In this document: positions 41,640 through 49,898 of the stretch, piece by piece
Position numbering within the stretch: position 1 is the first letter of the stretch
Layout of the letters: each line of letters starts with the position of its first letter
NCBI GenBank assembly: GCA_040902725.1
Contig: JBBDWU010000024.1
Span: 89,934-153,933 of the forward strand
Direction: 5' to 3'
Source: JACVRU01 sp040902725
GTDB lineage: Bacteria > Actinomycetota > Thermoleophilia > Gaiellales > Gaiellaceae
DNA length: 64,000 nt
Made by a program: the position numbers and the translations under genes
Notes under the pieces: generated by a model
Told to the model about the DNA's origin: nothing
Databases searched by the model: none
What the model saw: the letters and a program-made list of their open reading frames with translations, nothing else

Positions 41640-42680
41640 ATGGCCGCGACCGGATCCCCCGAGCTGCTGATCGTCATGGGCGAGGGCTCCACGCCTGCCC
41701 AGGTGGAGGAGGTCGTCGCGCGGCTCGCTGAGGCGGGCGCCAACGCGCACGTCTCCTCCGGCCGCGACGGCACCGTGATCGGCGCGATCGGCGAGCGCGA
41801 GCTGCTCGCGTCGCTGCCGCTCGAGGGCTTCCCTGGCGTCGAGCAGGTGCTGCCGATCCTCAAGCCGTACAAGCTCGTCTCGCGCGAGCTCAACCAGGGG
41901 CCGTCCGTGATCGAGGTGCGGGGCCGGAAGATCGGCGACGGCTACTTCGGCTTCATTGCCGGCCCGTGCGCGGTCGAGTCCCGCGAGCAGCTGCTCGAGG
42001 CGGCCGAGGCGATCGCGGCCGCGGGGGGGACGATGCTGCGCGGCGGCGCCTTCAAGCCGCGCTCGTCGCCGTACGCCTTCCAGGGCCTCGGATTGGAGGG
42101 TCTGAAGATCCTCGCCGAGGCGCGCGACCAGACCGGGCTGCCGATCGTGACCGAGCTGATGGATCCCCGGCATGTGGATGCCGTCGTCGAGTTCGCCGAC
42201 GTGATCCAGATCGGCGCCCGCAACATGCAGAACTTCTCGCTGCTCTCCGAGGTCGGCAGCGTCGGCAAGCCGGTGCTGCTGAAGCGAGGGCCCTCCGCGT
42301 CGGTCGAGGAGCTCCTGATGGCGGCGGAGTACATTGTCAAGGAAGGCAACGACCAGGTCATCCTGTGCGAGCGCGGGATCCGCACGTTCGAGCGCTCGAC
42401 CCGCTACACGCTCGACATCGGCGCCGTCCCGGTGTTGAAGCAGGAGACCCACCTGCCGGTGATCGTCGATCCCTCGCACGCGGCGGGGCGGCGGGAGCTC
42501 GTGCTCCCGTTGGCGCGCGCGGCGGTCGCCGCGGGGGCGGACGGGATCATCGTCGAGGTGCACCCGCGTCCCGACGAGGCGCTCTGCGACGGGCCGCAGC
42601 AGATCCCCGCCGACGAGTTCGGCGCCTTCGCGGACGAGATCCGCTCGCTCGTCGCCCTGATGGGCCGCGAGATCGGCTGA
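41640..42680 (+). CDS. aroF: 3-deoxy-7-phosphoheptulonate (DAHP) synthase, type I-beta
   Basis: 346 residues from ATG 41640, the first enzyme of aromatic amino-acid synthesis. An N-terminal ACT/ferredoxin-like domain (LLIVMGEGSTPAQVEEVVAR) is typical of type I-beta enzymes. The barrel follows: GFIAGPCAVESREQ, RGGAFKPRSSPYAFQG, QIGARNMQNF, LKRGPSASVEE and VDPSHAAGRRE. It is followed by aroA after 6 nt, forming a shikimate pathway operon. Confidence 0.95.
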   Translation: MAATGSPELLIVMGEGSTPAQVEEVVARLAEAGANAHVSSGRDGTVIGAIGERELLASLPLEGFPGVEQVLPILKPYKLVSRELNQGPSVIEVRGRKIGDGYFGFIAGPCAVESREQLLEAAEAIAAAGGTMLRGGAFKPRSSPYAFQGLGLEGLKILAEARDQTGLPIVTELMDPRHVDAVVEFADVIQIGARNMQNFSLLSEVGSVGKPVLLKRGPSASVEELLMAAEYIVKEGNDQVILCERGIRTFERSTRYTLDIGAVPVLKQETHLPVIVDPSHAAGRRELVLPLARAAVAAGADGIIVEVHPRPDEALCDGPQQIPADEFGAFADEIRSLVALMGREIG

Positions 42681-42686
42681 GGCACC

Positions 42687-43970
42687 GTGCGCGTGGAGCC
42701 GGCAGCCGCGCTCGTCGGCCACATCGCCGTGCCGGGCGACAAGTCGATCTCCCACCGGGCGGTCCTGATCGGGGCGGTCTCCGAGGGGGAGACGCGGGTC
42801 AGCGGCTTCGGGCGCTCGGCGGACACGGAGTCGACGGTCGCGGCGGTGCGGGCGCTGGGGGCGGCGGTCGAGGAGGAGGACGTGGACACGCTGGTCGTGC
42901 GCGGCGTCGGCCTGCGGGGGCTCGTCGAAGCGGACGGGCCGGTCGACTGCGGCAACGCCGGCACGCTGATGCGGCTGCTCGCGGGGCTGCTCGCCGGCCA
43001 GGAGGGACGGGCGTTCGAGCTGACCGGCGACGAGTCGCTGCGCGGGCGGCCGATGGAGCGGGTGGCGGAGCCGCTGCGCCGGATGGGCGCCGAGGTGGAG
43101 ACGACCGACGGCCGCGCGCCGCTGACCGTTCGCGGCGGCTCCCTCCGCGGCATCCAGTACGACCTGCCGGTGGCGAGCGCGCAGGTCAAGTCGGCCGTGC
43201 TGCTGGCGGGGCTCTACGCGGAGGGGACGACGACGGTCGCAGAGCCCGCGCCGACGCGCGACCACACCGAGCTGATGCTCGAGGCGGCGGGCGCGCGGGT
43301 GGTGCGGCGGACGCACTCGGCGGCGGTGGAGCCGGCCGAGCGGTTGGCGCTCGGCTCGGTCGAGGTGCCGGGCGACTTCTCGTCTGCGGCGCCCTTCGTG
43401 GTGGCGGCGACGCTGCTGGCCGAGTCGGAGCTGACGATCCACGGAGTGGGGCTGAACCCGCGGCGGACGGGGCTGCTGAACGTGCTCGAGCGGATGGGCG
43501 CCCGGATCGCGGTCTTCAACCGGCGGCGGCTCGGGGGCGAGGCGGTCGGCGACCTCGAGGTGCGCTCGGCGGAGCTGGTGGGGGCGACGATCGGGCCCCA
43601 GGAGGTGCCGCTGGTCGTCGACGAGTTGCCGCTGTTCGCCCTCGCGGCCGCGATGGCGCGCGGCGAGAGCATTGTCTGGGGCGCCGGGGAGCTGCGCCAC
43701 AAGGAAACGGACCGGATCGAAAGTGTGACAACTTCGCTCCGCGCCCTTGGAATCCGCGCCGAAAGCCGGGATGATGGCCTCCGGGTACGTGGGGTTCCCT
43801 CCCGCCCTAAGGGTGGGGGTATGGATGCCGCCGGCGACCACAGAATCGCGATGCTCGGGGCGGTCGCGGGCCTCGTCTCGCGCCAGGGCGTCGAGGTCGG
43901 GGGCGCCGAGGCGGTCGCTATAAGCTTCCCCGGCTTCTTCGAGCTCCTCGACTCCGTCACCATCCGATGA
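42687..43970 (+). CDS. aroA: 3-phosphoshikimate 1-carboxyvinyltransferase (EPSP synthase)
   Basis: 427 residues from GTG 42687. Family motifs: VPGDKSISHRAVLIGA, VDCGNAGTLMRLLAGLLAG (the GNAGT shikimate/PEP motif), AQVKSAVLLAGLYAEG, LPLFALAAAMARGES and RHKETDRIESV. It joins phosphoenolpyruvate to shikimate-3-phosphate. Stop and cmk start overlap (ATGA). Confidence 0.96.
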   Translation: MRVEPAAALVGHIAVPGDKSISHRAVLIGAVSEGETRVSGFGRSADTESTVAAVRALGAAVEEEDVDTLVVRGVGLRGLVEADGPVDCGNAGTLMRLLAGLLAGQEGRAFELTGDESLRGRPMERVAEPLRRMGAEVETTDGRAPLTVRGGSLRGIQYDLPVASAQVKSAVLLAGLYAEGTTTVAEPAPTRDHTELMLEAAGARVVRRTHSAAVEPAERLALGSVEVPGDFSSAAPFVVAATLLAESELTIHGVGLNPRRTGLLNVLERMGARIAVFNRRRLGGEAVGDLEVRSAELVGATIGPQEVPLVVDELPLFALAAAMARGESIVWGAGELRHKETDRIESVTTSLRALGIRAESRDDGLRVRGVPSRPKGGGMDAAGDHRIAMLGAVAGLVSRQGVEVGGAEAVAISFPGFFELLDSVTIR

Positions 43971-44605
43971 TCGTCGCCATCGACGGGCCGGCCGGCGCCG
44001 GCAAGAGCACGGTCGCCCGGCTCCTCGCCGAGCGGCTCGGCTTCCGCTACCTCGACACCGGCGCCATGTACCGCGCGCTCACCTGGCTCGCTCTCGAGCG
44101 CGGCCTCGAGCTCGAGGACACCGGCGCGCTCGTCCCGCTCGCGCGCGAGCATCCCGTCTCGTTCGCCGCCGACGACGCCGTCTTCGTCGCCGGCCACGAG
44201 GTCACCGGCGCGATCCGCGAGCCGCGCATCGACCGTGCCGTCCCCGTCGTCGCCCGCCAGCAGCCGGTGCGCGAGGTGATGCGCGCGCGGCAGCGCGAGC
44301 TGGGGGAGGAGGGCGACGTCGTCATCGAAGGGCGCGACATCGGCAAGGTGGTCGCGCCGCAGGCGGAGGTGAAGGTCTACCTCGTGGCCGTCGCGGCGGA
44401 GCGCACCCGCCGCCGTCTCGCCGAGCGGCCGGGCCTCGGCGCCGACGCGCTCGCGACCGACCTGCAGATGCGTGACGCGAGCGACGCGCCGCAGATGGAG
44501 CCGGCCGCGGACGCGGTCGAGATCGACACGACCGACCTTTCGGTGGACGAGGTCGTCGGGCGGATCGAGGAGCTCGTGCGCCGGGCGGCAGCGGGCGTCT
44601 CGTGA
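43967..44605 (+). CDS. cmk: Cytidylate kinase
   Basis: 212 residues. The P-loop is IDGPAGAGKSTVARLLAE. YLDTGAMYRALTW is the CMP-binding signature, and EGRDIGKVVAPQAEVKVYL and the lid RTRRRLAERPG follow. It phosphorylates CMP and dCMP. The gene overlaps aroA and plsC by 4 nt on either side (ATGA, GTGA). Confidence 0.95.
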   Translation: MIVAIDGPAGAGKSTVARLLAERLGFRYLDTGAMYRALTWLALERGLELEDTGALVPLAREHPVSFAADDAVFVAGHEVTGAIREPRIDRAVPVVARQQPVREVMRARQRELGEEGDVVIEGRDIGKVVAPQAEVKVYLVAVAAERTRRRLAERPGLGADALATDLQMRDASDAPQMEPAADAVEIDTTDLSVDEVVGRIEELVRRAAAGVS

Positions 44606-45252
44606 ACCACGTCGACGTCGCCTGGTTCATCGGCAAGCTGACGCTCGCGCCGACGGCGGCGTTCGCGACGCGGCTTCGGGTCTACGGCAAGGAGCGAATC
44701 CCGCGGGAGGGCGGCGTCGTCTACGCGCTCAACCACTTCAGCTGGATCGACCCCGCCGTGTTCGGACACGCCTCGCCGCGCCCCATCTACTACCTCGCCA
44801 AGGCCGAGGCGCACGGCGTCCCCGGCCTGGGCCAGCTGATCCGCTCGTTCGGGACCTTCGCGGTGCGGCGCGGCGAGTCGGACCGCGAGGCGGTGCGCCT
44901 GATGCGCGAGGTCGTCCGCGGCGGCAACGCCCTCGGCCTGTTCGTCGAGGGGACGCGGCAGCGCGCCGGCGTGCCGGGGGAGGTGAAGTCGGGCGCGTCG
45001 ATGGTCGCCCTCCAGGAGGGCGCCCCGGTCATCTGCGCGGCCGTCCACGGCTCGCAGTACTGGCGCGTCGGCAACTTCCATCCCGTCTCCGTCGCCTGGG
45101 GCAACCCGCTGCGGTTCGACGGCCTCCCCCGCGGGGCGAAGGGCTACCGTGAGGCGTCCGAGGAGATCCAGCGGGAGATCCGGCGGCTCTGGGAATGGCT
45201 CGTGGACGTACACGCGAAGGGACGGCCCCGGCGGGCGACGCCGCCGGCGTGA
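44602..45252 (+). CDS. plsC: 1-acylglycerol-3-phosphate O-acyltransferase (PlsC family)
   Basis: 216 residues from GTG 44602. The HX4D catalytic motif is NHFSWIDPAVF, the substrate motif is LFVEGTRQRAG, and VICAAVHGSQYW matches the later conserved strand. It makes phosphatidic acid. The same order (cmk-plsC-der) is common in Gram-positive bacteria. Overlaps cmk and der by 4 nt. Confidence 0.92.
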   Translation: MNHVDVAWFIGKLTLAPTAAFATRLRVYGKERIPREGGVVYALNHFSWIDPAVFGHASPRPIYYLAKAEAHGVPGLGQLIRSFGTFAVRRGESDREAVRLMREVVRGGNALGLFVEGTRQRAGVPGEVKSGASMVALQEGAPVICAAVHGSQYWRVGNFHPVSVAWGNPLRFDGLPRGAKGYREASEEIQREIRRLWEWLVDVHAKGRPRRATPPA

Positions 45253-46577
45253 CCGAGCACGCGCCGCCCCCGCCGGCCGACCTGCTCGGCACGGTCGCGA
45301 TCGTCGGCTTCCCCAACGTCGGCAAGTCGACGCTCGTCAACCGCCTCACGGCGACCCGCGCGGCCGTCGTCCACGAGCTGCCGGGGGTAACGCGCGACCG
45401 CAAAGAGCTCGTCTGCGAGTGGAACGGCAAGCGGTTCCTCCTCATCGACACCGGCGGCGTGGACGTCGCCGACCCGTCTCCGATCACGCGCCAGATCGCC
45501 GACCAGGCCCGCGCGGCGATCGAGCAGGCCGACCTCGTGCTGTTCGTCGTCGACGCGCAGACCGGGATCACGCCCGGGGACGAGGAGATCGCGGACATCC
45601 TCCGCCGCTCGCATCGCCCGGTGCTCGTGATCGCGAACAAGGTGGACACGCCCCGGCGCGAGCCCGAGGCGCTCGAGTTCCACGCGCTCGGCCTCGGCGA
45701 CCCGGTCCCGATCTCGGGCCTCCACGGCCACGGCACCGGCGACCTGCTCGACGAGGTGCTCGCGCGCCTTCCCGGGCGCGGGCGGAAGGAGCTCGGCGCC
45801 GAGGCGATCCGCGTCGCGATCCTCGGCCGCCCCAACGTCGGCAAGTCGTCGCTCGTCAACGCGCTGCTCGGCCAGGAGCGGGTGATCGTCTCGGAGACGC
45901 CCGGGACGACGCGCGACTCGATCGACACGATCCTCGTCCGCGAGCAGACGACCTTCGTGCTCGTCGACACGGCCGGGATCCGCCGCAAGCGAAAGCACCG
46001 CCAGGACATCGAGTACTACTCGGAGATCCGCACGATCGAGGCGGCCGAGCGCGCCGACATCGCGCTGGTGCTCGTCGACGCCACCGAGGGGCTCGTCGAC
46101 CAGGATGTGGCCGTCGCGGACGTGGCCCGCAAGGCCCAGTGCTCGACGCTCGTCGTCCTCTCCAAGTGGGACGCGACCCAGATGCGGCTCGAGGAAGTGA
46201 GGCCGGAGCTGCTGCGCCGCCTGCGCCAGCGCCCGCCTGTGATCGCCGTCTCCGCCATGAGCGGCCGCGGCATCGGCCGGCTGCTCGACGGGGTCGAGAC
46301 GCTCTTCCGCAAGCACACCACGCGGATCACGACCCCCGTGCTCAACCGCGTGCTCGCCGAGCTGCGCGCCTCGCGGCAGCCGCCCGCCCGCGGCAACAAG
46401 CGGCTCAACCTCCTGTACGCCACTCAGGTGCGCGCGCGGCCGCCGCGCTTCCGCGTCTGGACGAACGATCCTGGGCTCGTGACGCGCGACTACGGCTACT
46501 GGTTCGAGAACGAGCTGCGGAGCCGCTTCGACCTCGCAGGGGTTCCCGTCTCGATCGATTTCGTGCGACGCTCCTAG
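45249..46577 (+). CDS. der: Ribosome biogenesis GTPase Der
   Basis: 442 residues from GTG 45249, which overlaps the plsC stop (GTGA); a further upstream ATG exists but would overlap plsC by 58 nt. There are two tandem G domains: GFPNVGKSTLVNR, LIDTGG and NKVD, then GRPNVGKSSLVNALLG, VDTAGIRRK and SKWD. The C-terminal KH-like domain has FRVWTNDPGLVTRDY. Needed for 50S subunit assembly. Confidence 0.96.
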   Translation: MTEHAPPPPADLLGTVAIVGFPNVGKSTLVNRLTATRAAVVHELPGVTRDRKELVCEWNGKRFLLIDTGGVDVADPSPITRQIADQARAAIEQADLVLFVVDAQTGITPGDEEIADILRRSHRPVLVIANKVDTPRREPEALEFHALGLGDPVPISGLHGHGTGDLLDEVLARLPGRGRKELGAEAIRVAILGRPNVGKSSLVNALLGQERVIVSETPGTTRDSIDTILVREQTTFVLVDTAGIRRKRKHRQDIEYYSEIRTIEAAERADIALVLVDATEGLVDQDVAVADVARKAQCSTLVVLSKWDATQMRLEEVRPELLRRLRQRPPVIAVSAMSGRGIGRLLDGVETLFRKHTTRITTPVLNRVLAELRASRQPPARGNKRLNLLYATQVRARPPRFRVWTNDPGLVTRDYGYWFENELRSRFDLAGVPVSIDFVRRS

Positions 46578-46581
46578 GCTC

Positions 46582-47538
46582 ATGCGGGCTGTGGTCGTCG
46601 GGTGCGGCACCTGGGGGACGGTGTTCGCCTCGCTGCTCCGCGACCGCGGCCACGACGTCCGCCTCGCCTGCCGCGACCACGGGCAGGCGGCGGCGATCAA
46701 CGAGAACGGGCGGAACCCGCGCTACGCGACGTCCGTCGACCTGGCCGGCGTGGGTGCGAGCGGGCTCGAGAACGCACCCTACGAGGAGGCCGACGTGATC
46801 GTGCTCGCCGTCCCGAGCCGTGTCTTCGGCGAGGTCGTGACCGCGCTGCCCGGCCACGCGCCCGTGCTCGGGCTGACGAAAGGGCTCGATCCGGCCACCG
46901 GGCAGCGGCTGTCGACGCTCGTCGAGGGCCGCAAGGTGGCGGTGCTGACCGGGCCGAACATGGCCGAGGAGATCGGTGACGGGCTGCCCACCGCCGCGGT
47001 GATCGCGAGCGAGGACGAGGCGCTCGCCGCCGAGCTCCAGCAGGCGATCAACTCGTCCACCTTCCGCATCTACGTCAACCCGGACCTCGTCGGGGTCGAG
47101 CTCTCGGCGGCGGCGAAGAACGTGATCGCCCTCGCGGCGGGCGGCGTCGACGGGATGGGGCTGGGCGACAACGCCAAGGCGGCGCTGATCACGCGCGGGC
47201 TGGCCGAGATGGCCCGGCTGGGCGAGGCGGCCGGCGCCCAGGCGGACACCTTCTTCGGCCTCGCGGGCATGGGCGACCTGATCGTCACCTGCTGGCATCC
47301 GTCCGGCCGCAACCGCCGCGCGGGCGAGCTGATCGCGCGCGGCGAGACGCCAGAGCAGGCCGAGGCGGCGATCGGCCAGGTGGTGGAGGGCCTGACGACC
47401 GCGCCCGTCCTGCGCGACCTCTCGCGCGGGCTCGGCGTCGAGATGCCGATCACGGAGGGGGTCTGCTCGGTGCTCGCGGGCGAGGATCTTTCCGCGTTGC
47501 TGGGGCGCCTGATGGGCCGGCAGCCTACAGTGGAGTAG
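46582..47538 (+). CDS. gpsA: Glycerol-3-phosphate dehydrogenase [NAD(P)+]
   Basis: 318 residues. The Rossmann motif is VVVGCGTWGTVFASLL. TGPNMAEEI and ELSAAAKNVIALAAGGVDG carry the catalytic Lys, and DLIVTCWHPSGRNRR is the C-terminal signature. It supplies glycerol-3-phosphate for the phospholipid pathway that PlsC continues. 4 nt after der. Confidence 0.95.
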   Translation: MRAVVVGCGTWGTVFASLLRDRGHDVRLACRDHGQAAAINENGRNPRYATSVDLAGVGASGLENAPYEEADVIVLAVPSRVFGEVVTALPGHAPVLGLTKGLDPATGQRLSTLVEGRKVAVLTGPNMAEEIGDGLPTAAVIASEDEALAAELQQAINSSTFRIYVNPDLVGVELSAAAKNVIALAAGGVDGMGLGDNAKAALITRGLAEMARLGEAAGAQADTFFGLAGMGDLIVTCWHPSGRNRRAGELIARGETPEQAEAAIGQVVEGLTTAPVLRDLSRGLGVEMPITEGVCSVLAGEDLSALLGRLMGRQPTVE

Positions 47539-47557
47539 CCGCTAGGGTTTCGGCGCG

Positions 47558-48841
47558 ATGGACTTCCTGTTCACGTCGGAGTCGGTCACCGAGGGGCACC
47601 CGGACAAGGTCGCCGACGCGGTCTCCGACAGCGTCCTCGACGCCGTCCTCGCCGACGATCCCGACGGCCGCGTGGCCTGCGAGACGTTGATCACGACCGG
47701 CCTCGTCGTCGTCGCCGGCGAGATCACGACGGAGACGTACGTCGACATCCCCAAGCTCGTCCGCGACCGCATCGCCGAGATCGGCTACACGCACTCGGAG
47801 TGGGGCTTCGACGCGTACACCTGCGGCGTCGTCGTCGCGATCGACGAGCAGTCGGCGGACATCGCGCAGGGGATCGACCACTCCTACGAGGTGCAGCACG
47901 ACCCGGGCGACGACGACCCGCTCGACCGGATCGGCGCCGGCGACCAGGGGATGATGTTCGGCTACGCGACGAGCGAGACCCCGGAGCTGATGCCGCTCCC
48001 GATCATGCTCGCGCACAAGATCTGCCGGCGGCTGGCGGAGGTGCGCAAGTCGGGCGAGCTGGTCTACCTGCGCCCCGACGGCAAGGCGCAGGTGACCGTC
48101 CGCTACGAGACCGACGAGCACGGCGTCCAGCGCCCGGTGGAGATCGAGCGGCTGCTGGTCTCGACGCAGCACAAGGACGGCGTCGACTGCGAGACGCTGA
48201 TCAAGCCGGACATCGCAGAGCGCATCCTCAAGCCGATCCTGCCTCCCGACCTGTACGACGAGCGGCGGCTGCACGAGGACCGTGACTTCCTGTTCGTCAA
48301 CCCGACCGGGAAGTTCGTGATCGGCGGGCCGATGGGGGACACCGGGCTCACCGGCCGCAAGATCATCATCGACACGTACGGCGGCGCGGCGCGCCACGGG
48401 GGCGGAGCCTTCTCGGGCAAGGACCCGACGAAGGTCGACCGCTCGGGAGCGTACGCGGCGCGCTACGTGGCGAAGAACGTGGTCGCCGCCGGCCTCGCCG
48501 AGCGGTGCGAGCTCCAGGTCGCATACGCGATCGGGGTCGCGCACCCGGTCTCGCTCTCCGTTCAGACCTTCGGGACGGGAGTGCTGCCGGACGAGCGGAT
48601 CCAGGAGCTCGTGGCGGAGCACTTCGACCTCCGGCCGGCCGCGATCCTGCGCGACCTCGACCTGATGCGCCCGATCTACGCGAAGACCGCGGCCTACGGG
48701 CACTTCGGCCGCGACGACCACGACTTCACCTGGGAGCGGGTCGACAAGGCCGCGGAGCTGCGGGCCGCCGCGGGCCTGAACGGGCCGCCGGCGCACGTCT
48801 CCCAGCCGCCGGTGGCGGCGCTCGACGTCCACGACGCCTGA
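47558..48841 (+). CDS. metK: S-adenosylmethionine synthase
   Basis: 427 residues. Motifs: FTSESVTEGHPDKVADAVSD, GAGDQGMMFGYATSE (methionine/ATP site) and GGGAFSGKDPTKVDRSGAYA. It makes SAM, the donor used by the large DNA methylase and other methylases in this window. There is no leader riboswitch: only 19 nt separate it from gpsA, so it lies in the same transcript. Confidence 0.97.
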   Translation: MDFLFTSESVTEGHPDKVADAVSDSVLDAVLADDPDGRVACETLITTGLVVVAGEITTETYVDIPKLVRDRIAEIGYTHSEWGFDAYTCGVVVAIDEQSADIAQGIDHSYEVQHDPGDDDPLDRIGAGDQGMMFGYATSETPELMPLPIMLAHKICRRLAEVRKSGELVYLRPDGKAQVTVRYETDEHGVQRPVEIERLLVSTQHKDGVDCETLIKPDIAERILKPILPPDLYDERRLHEDRDFLFVNPTGKFVIGGPMGDTGLTGRKIIIDTYGGAARHGGGAFSGKDPTKVDRSGAYAARYVAKNVVAAGLAERCELQVAYAIGVAHPVSLSVQTFGTGVLPDERIQELVAEHFDLRPAAILRDLDLMRPIYAKTAAYGHFGRDDHDFTWERVDKAAELRAAAGLNGPPAHVSQPPVAALDVHDA

Positions 48842-48884
48842 GCCGGGCAGGCTGCCCGCCGCGCCGGCCCGCCGGCTCGTCGTC

Positions 48885-49214
48885 GTGACCTGCATGGACG
48901 CCCGGCTCGAGCCGCTGAGCCAGCTCGGCCTCGAGCTCGGGGACGCCCACGTCCTGCGGAACGCCGGCGCCGTCGTCACCGACGACGTCCTGCGATCGCT
49001 CGAGGTCTCCTCGACCTTCATGGGCACGCGCGAGGCGCTCGTGGTCGGCCACACGGAGTGCGGGATCGAGCTGCTCGAGACCGAGCTGCTGCCGTACGAC
49101 AGCGTCGAGGAGGCGGTGCGCGACGGCGTCCGCCGGATCAACGAATCCGGCCTCGGGCTCGCGGCCTCCGGCCGGATCTACGACGTGGCGACCGGCGAGC
49201 TGCGGGCGATCTAG
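48885..49214 (+). CDS. Short beta-class carbonic anhydrase-like protein
   Basis: 109 residues from GTG 48885; the frame is open upstream, and LPAAPARRLVVV just before it would fit the family's first strand, so the real start may be earlier. Zinc ligands and dyad are visible: VTCMDARLEP (Cys, Asp-Arg) and VVGHTECGIELL (His, Cys). The usual helical N-terminus is missing, and the segment between HTECG and the VREGVRRI helix is shorter than usual. It may be a degraded or minimal carbonic anhydrase. Convergent with the DtxR gene (4-nt overlap). Confidence 0.68.
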   Translation: MTCMDARLEPLSQLGLELGDAHVLRNAGAVVTDDVLRSLEVSSTFMGTREALVVGHTECGIELLETELLPYDSVEEAVRDGVRRINESGLGLAASGRIYDVATGELRAI

Positions 49215-49894
49215 GCCGGACGGACGAAGAGGCCGGCGGCGGCCTTCTCGCCGACGGCGCGCTCGGTGCCGTTCAGCCGGACGGTCAGCTGGCCGGCGGC
49301 CGGCTGCGCGTCGGCGACGACGAGCTCGCGGCCGGGCTCGAGCCCCTGCTCGTAGAACCAGTGGAGGAGGTCGCCGTCGTGCTCGGCGAGCCGCACGATC
49401 GTCGCCCGCGCGCCCACCTCCAGCTCGGAGAGCGGCGTCAGCTGCCGGTTCTCCTCCTGCTCGAACTCCGTGTTCACCGGCCAGCCGTGCGGGCAGCGCT
49501 CGGGGTGCCCGAGCCGCTCGGCGATGCGCTCGACCATGTCGTCCGTGAACGTGTCCCCGAGCTCGTCCGCGTGGACGTGCGACTCGGCCGCCGTGTAGCC
49601 CATGAAGTCGGTCAGCAGCCGCTCGATGATCCGGTGCTTGCGCACGACCTTCTCCGCCCGCGCCCGCCCGGAGGCCGTCAGCAGCGCCTCCTTCTGCGTT
49701 CCCCGCTCGATCAGCCCCTCGCCCTCGAGCCGCTTCAGCATCTCGCCCGCAGAGGCGCGCGAGACGCCGAGCATCTCGGCCACGCGCGCGGCGAGCGTCG
49801 CGGGGCCGCCGCTCAGCGGGGTGTACTCGCCGATCGGGAAGGCGAGGAAGTAGATCGTCTCCAGGTACTCGTCGACGGAGTGCCCCTGGGCCAT
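49211..49894 (-). CDS. DtxR/IdeR-family metal-dependent repressor
   Basis: 227 residues. An N-terminal winged HTH (VAEMLGVSRASAGEMLKRLE) precedes a metal-binding/dimerisation domain with HRIIERLLTDFMGY, then HVHADELGD and ERCPHGWP. The C-terminal FeoA/SH3-like domain begins LSELEVGARATIVRL. It probably senses Fe(II) or Mn(II) and controls the iron ABC operon directly upstream. Three DtxR-box-like palindromes occur in that operon (52615, 52638, 53667). It starts 4 nt after the permease stop, so it may control its own transcription. Confidence 0.88.
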   Translation of the reverse strand: MAQGHSVDEYLETIYFLAFPIGEYTPLSGGPATLAARVAEMLGVSRASAGEMLKRLEGEGLIERGTQKEALLTASGRARAEKVVRKHRIIERLLTDFMGYTAAESHVHADELGDTFTDDMVERIAERLGHPERCPHGWPVNTEFEQEENRQLTPLSELEVGARATIVRLAEHDGDLLHWFYEQGLEPGRELVVADAQPAAGQLTVRLNGTERAVGEKAAAGLFVRPA

Positions 49895-49898
49895 TGCC

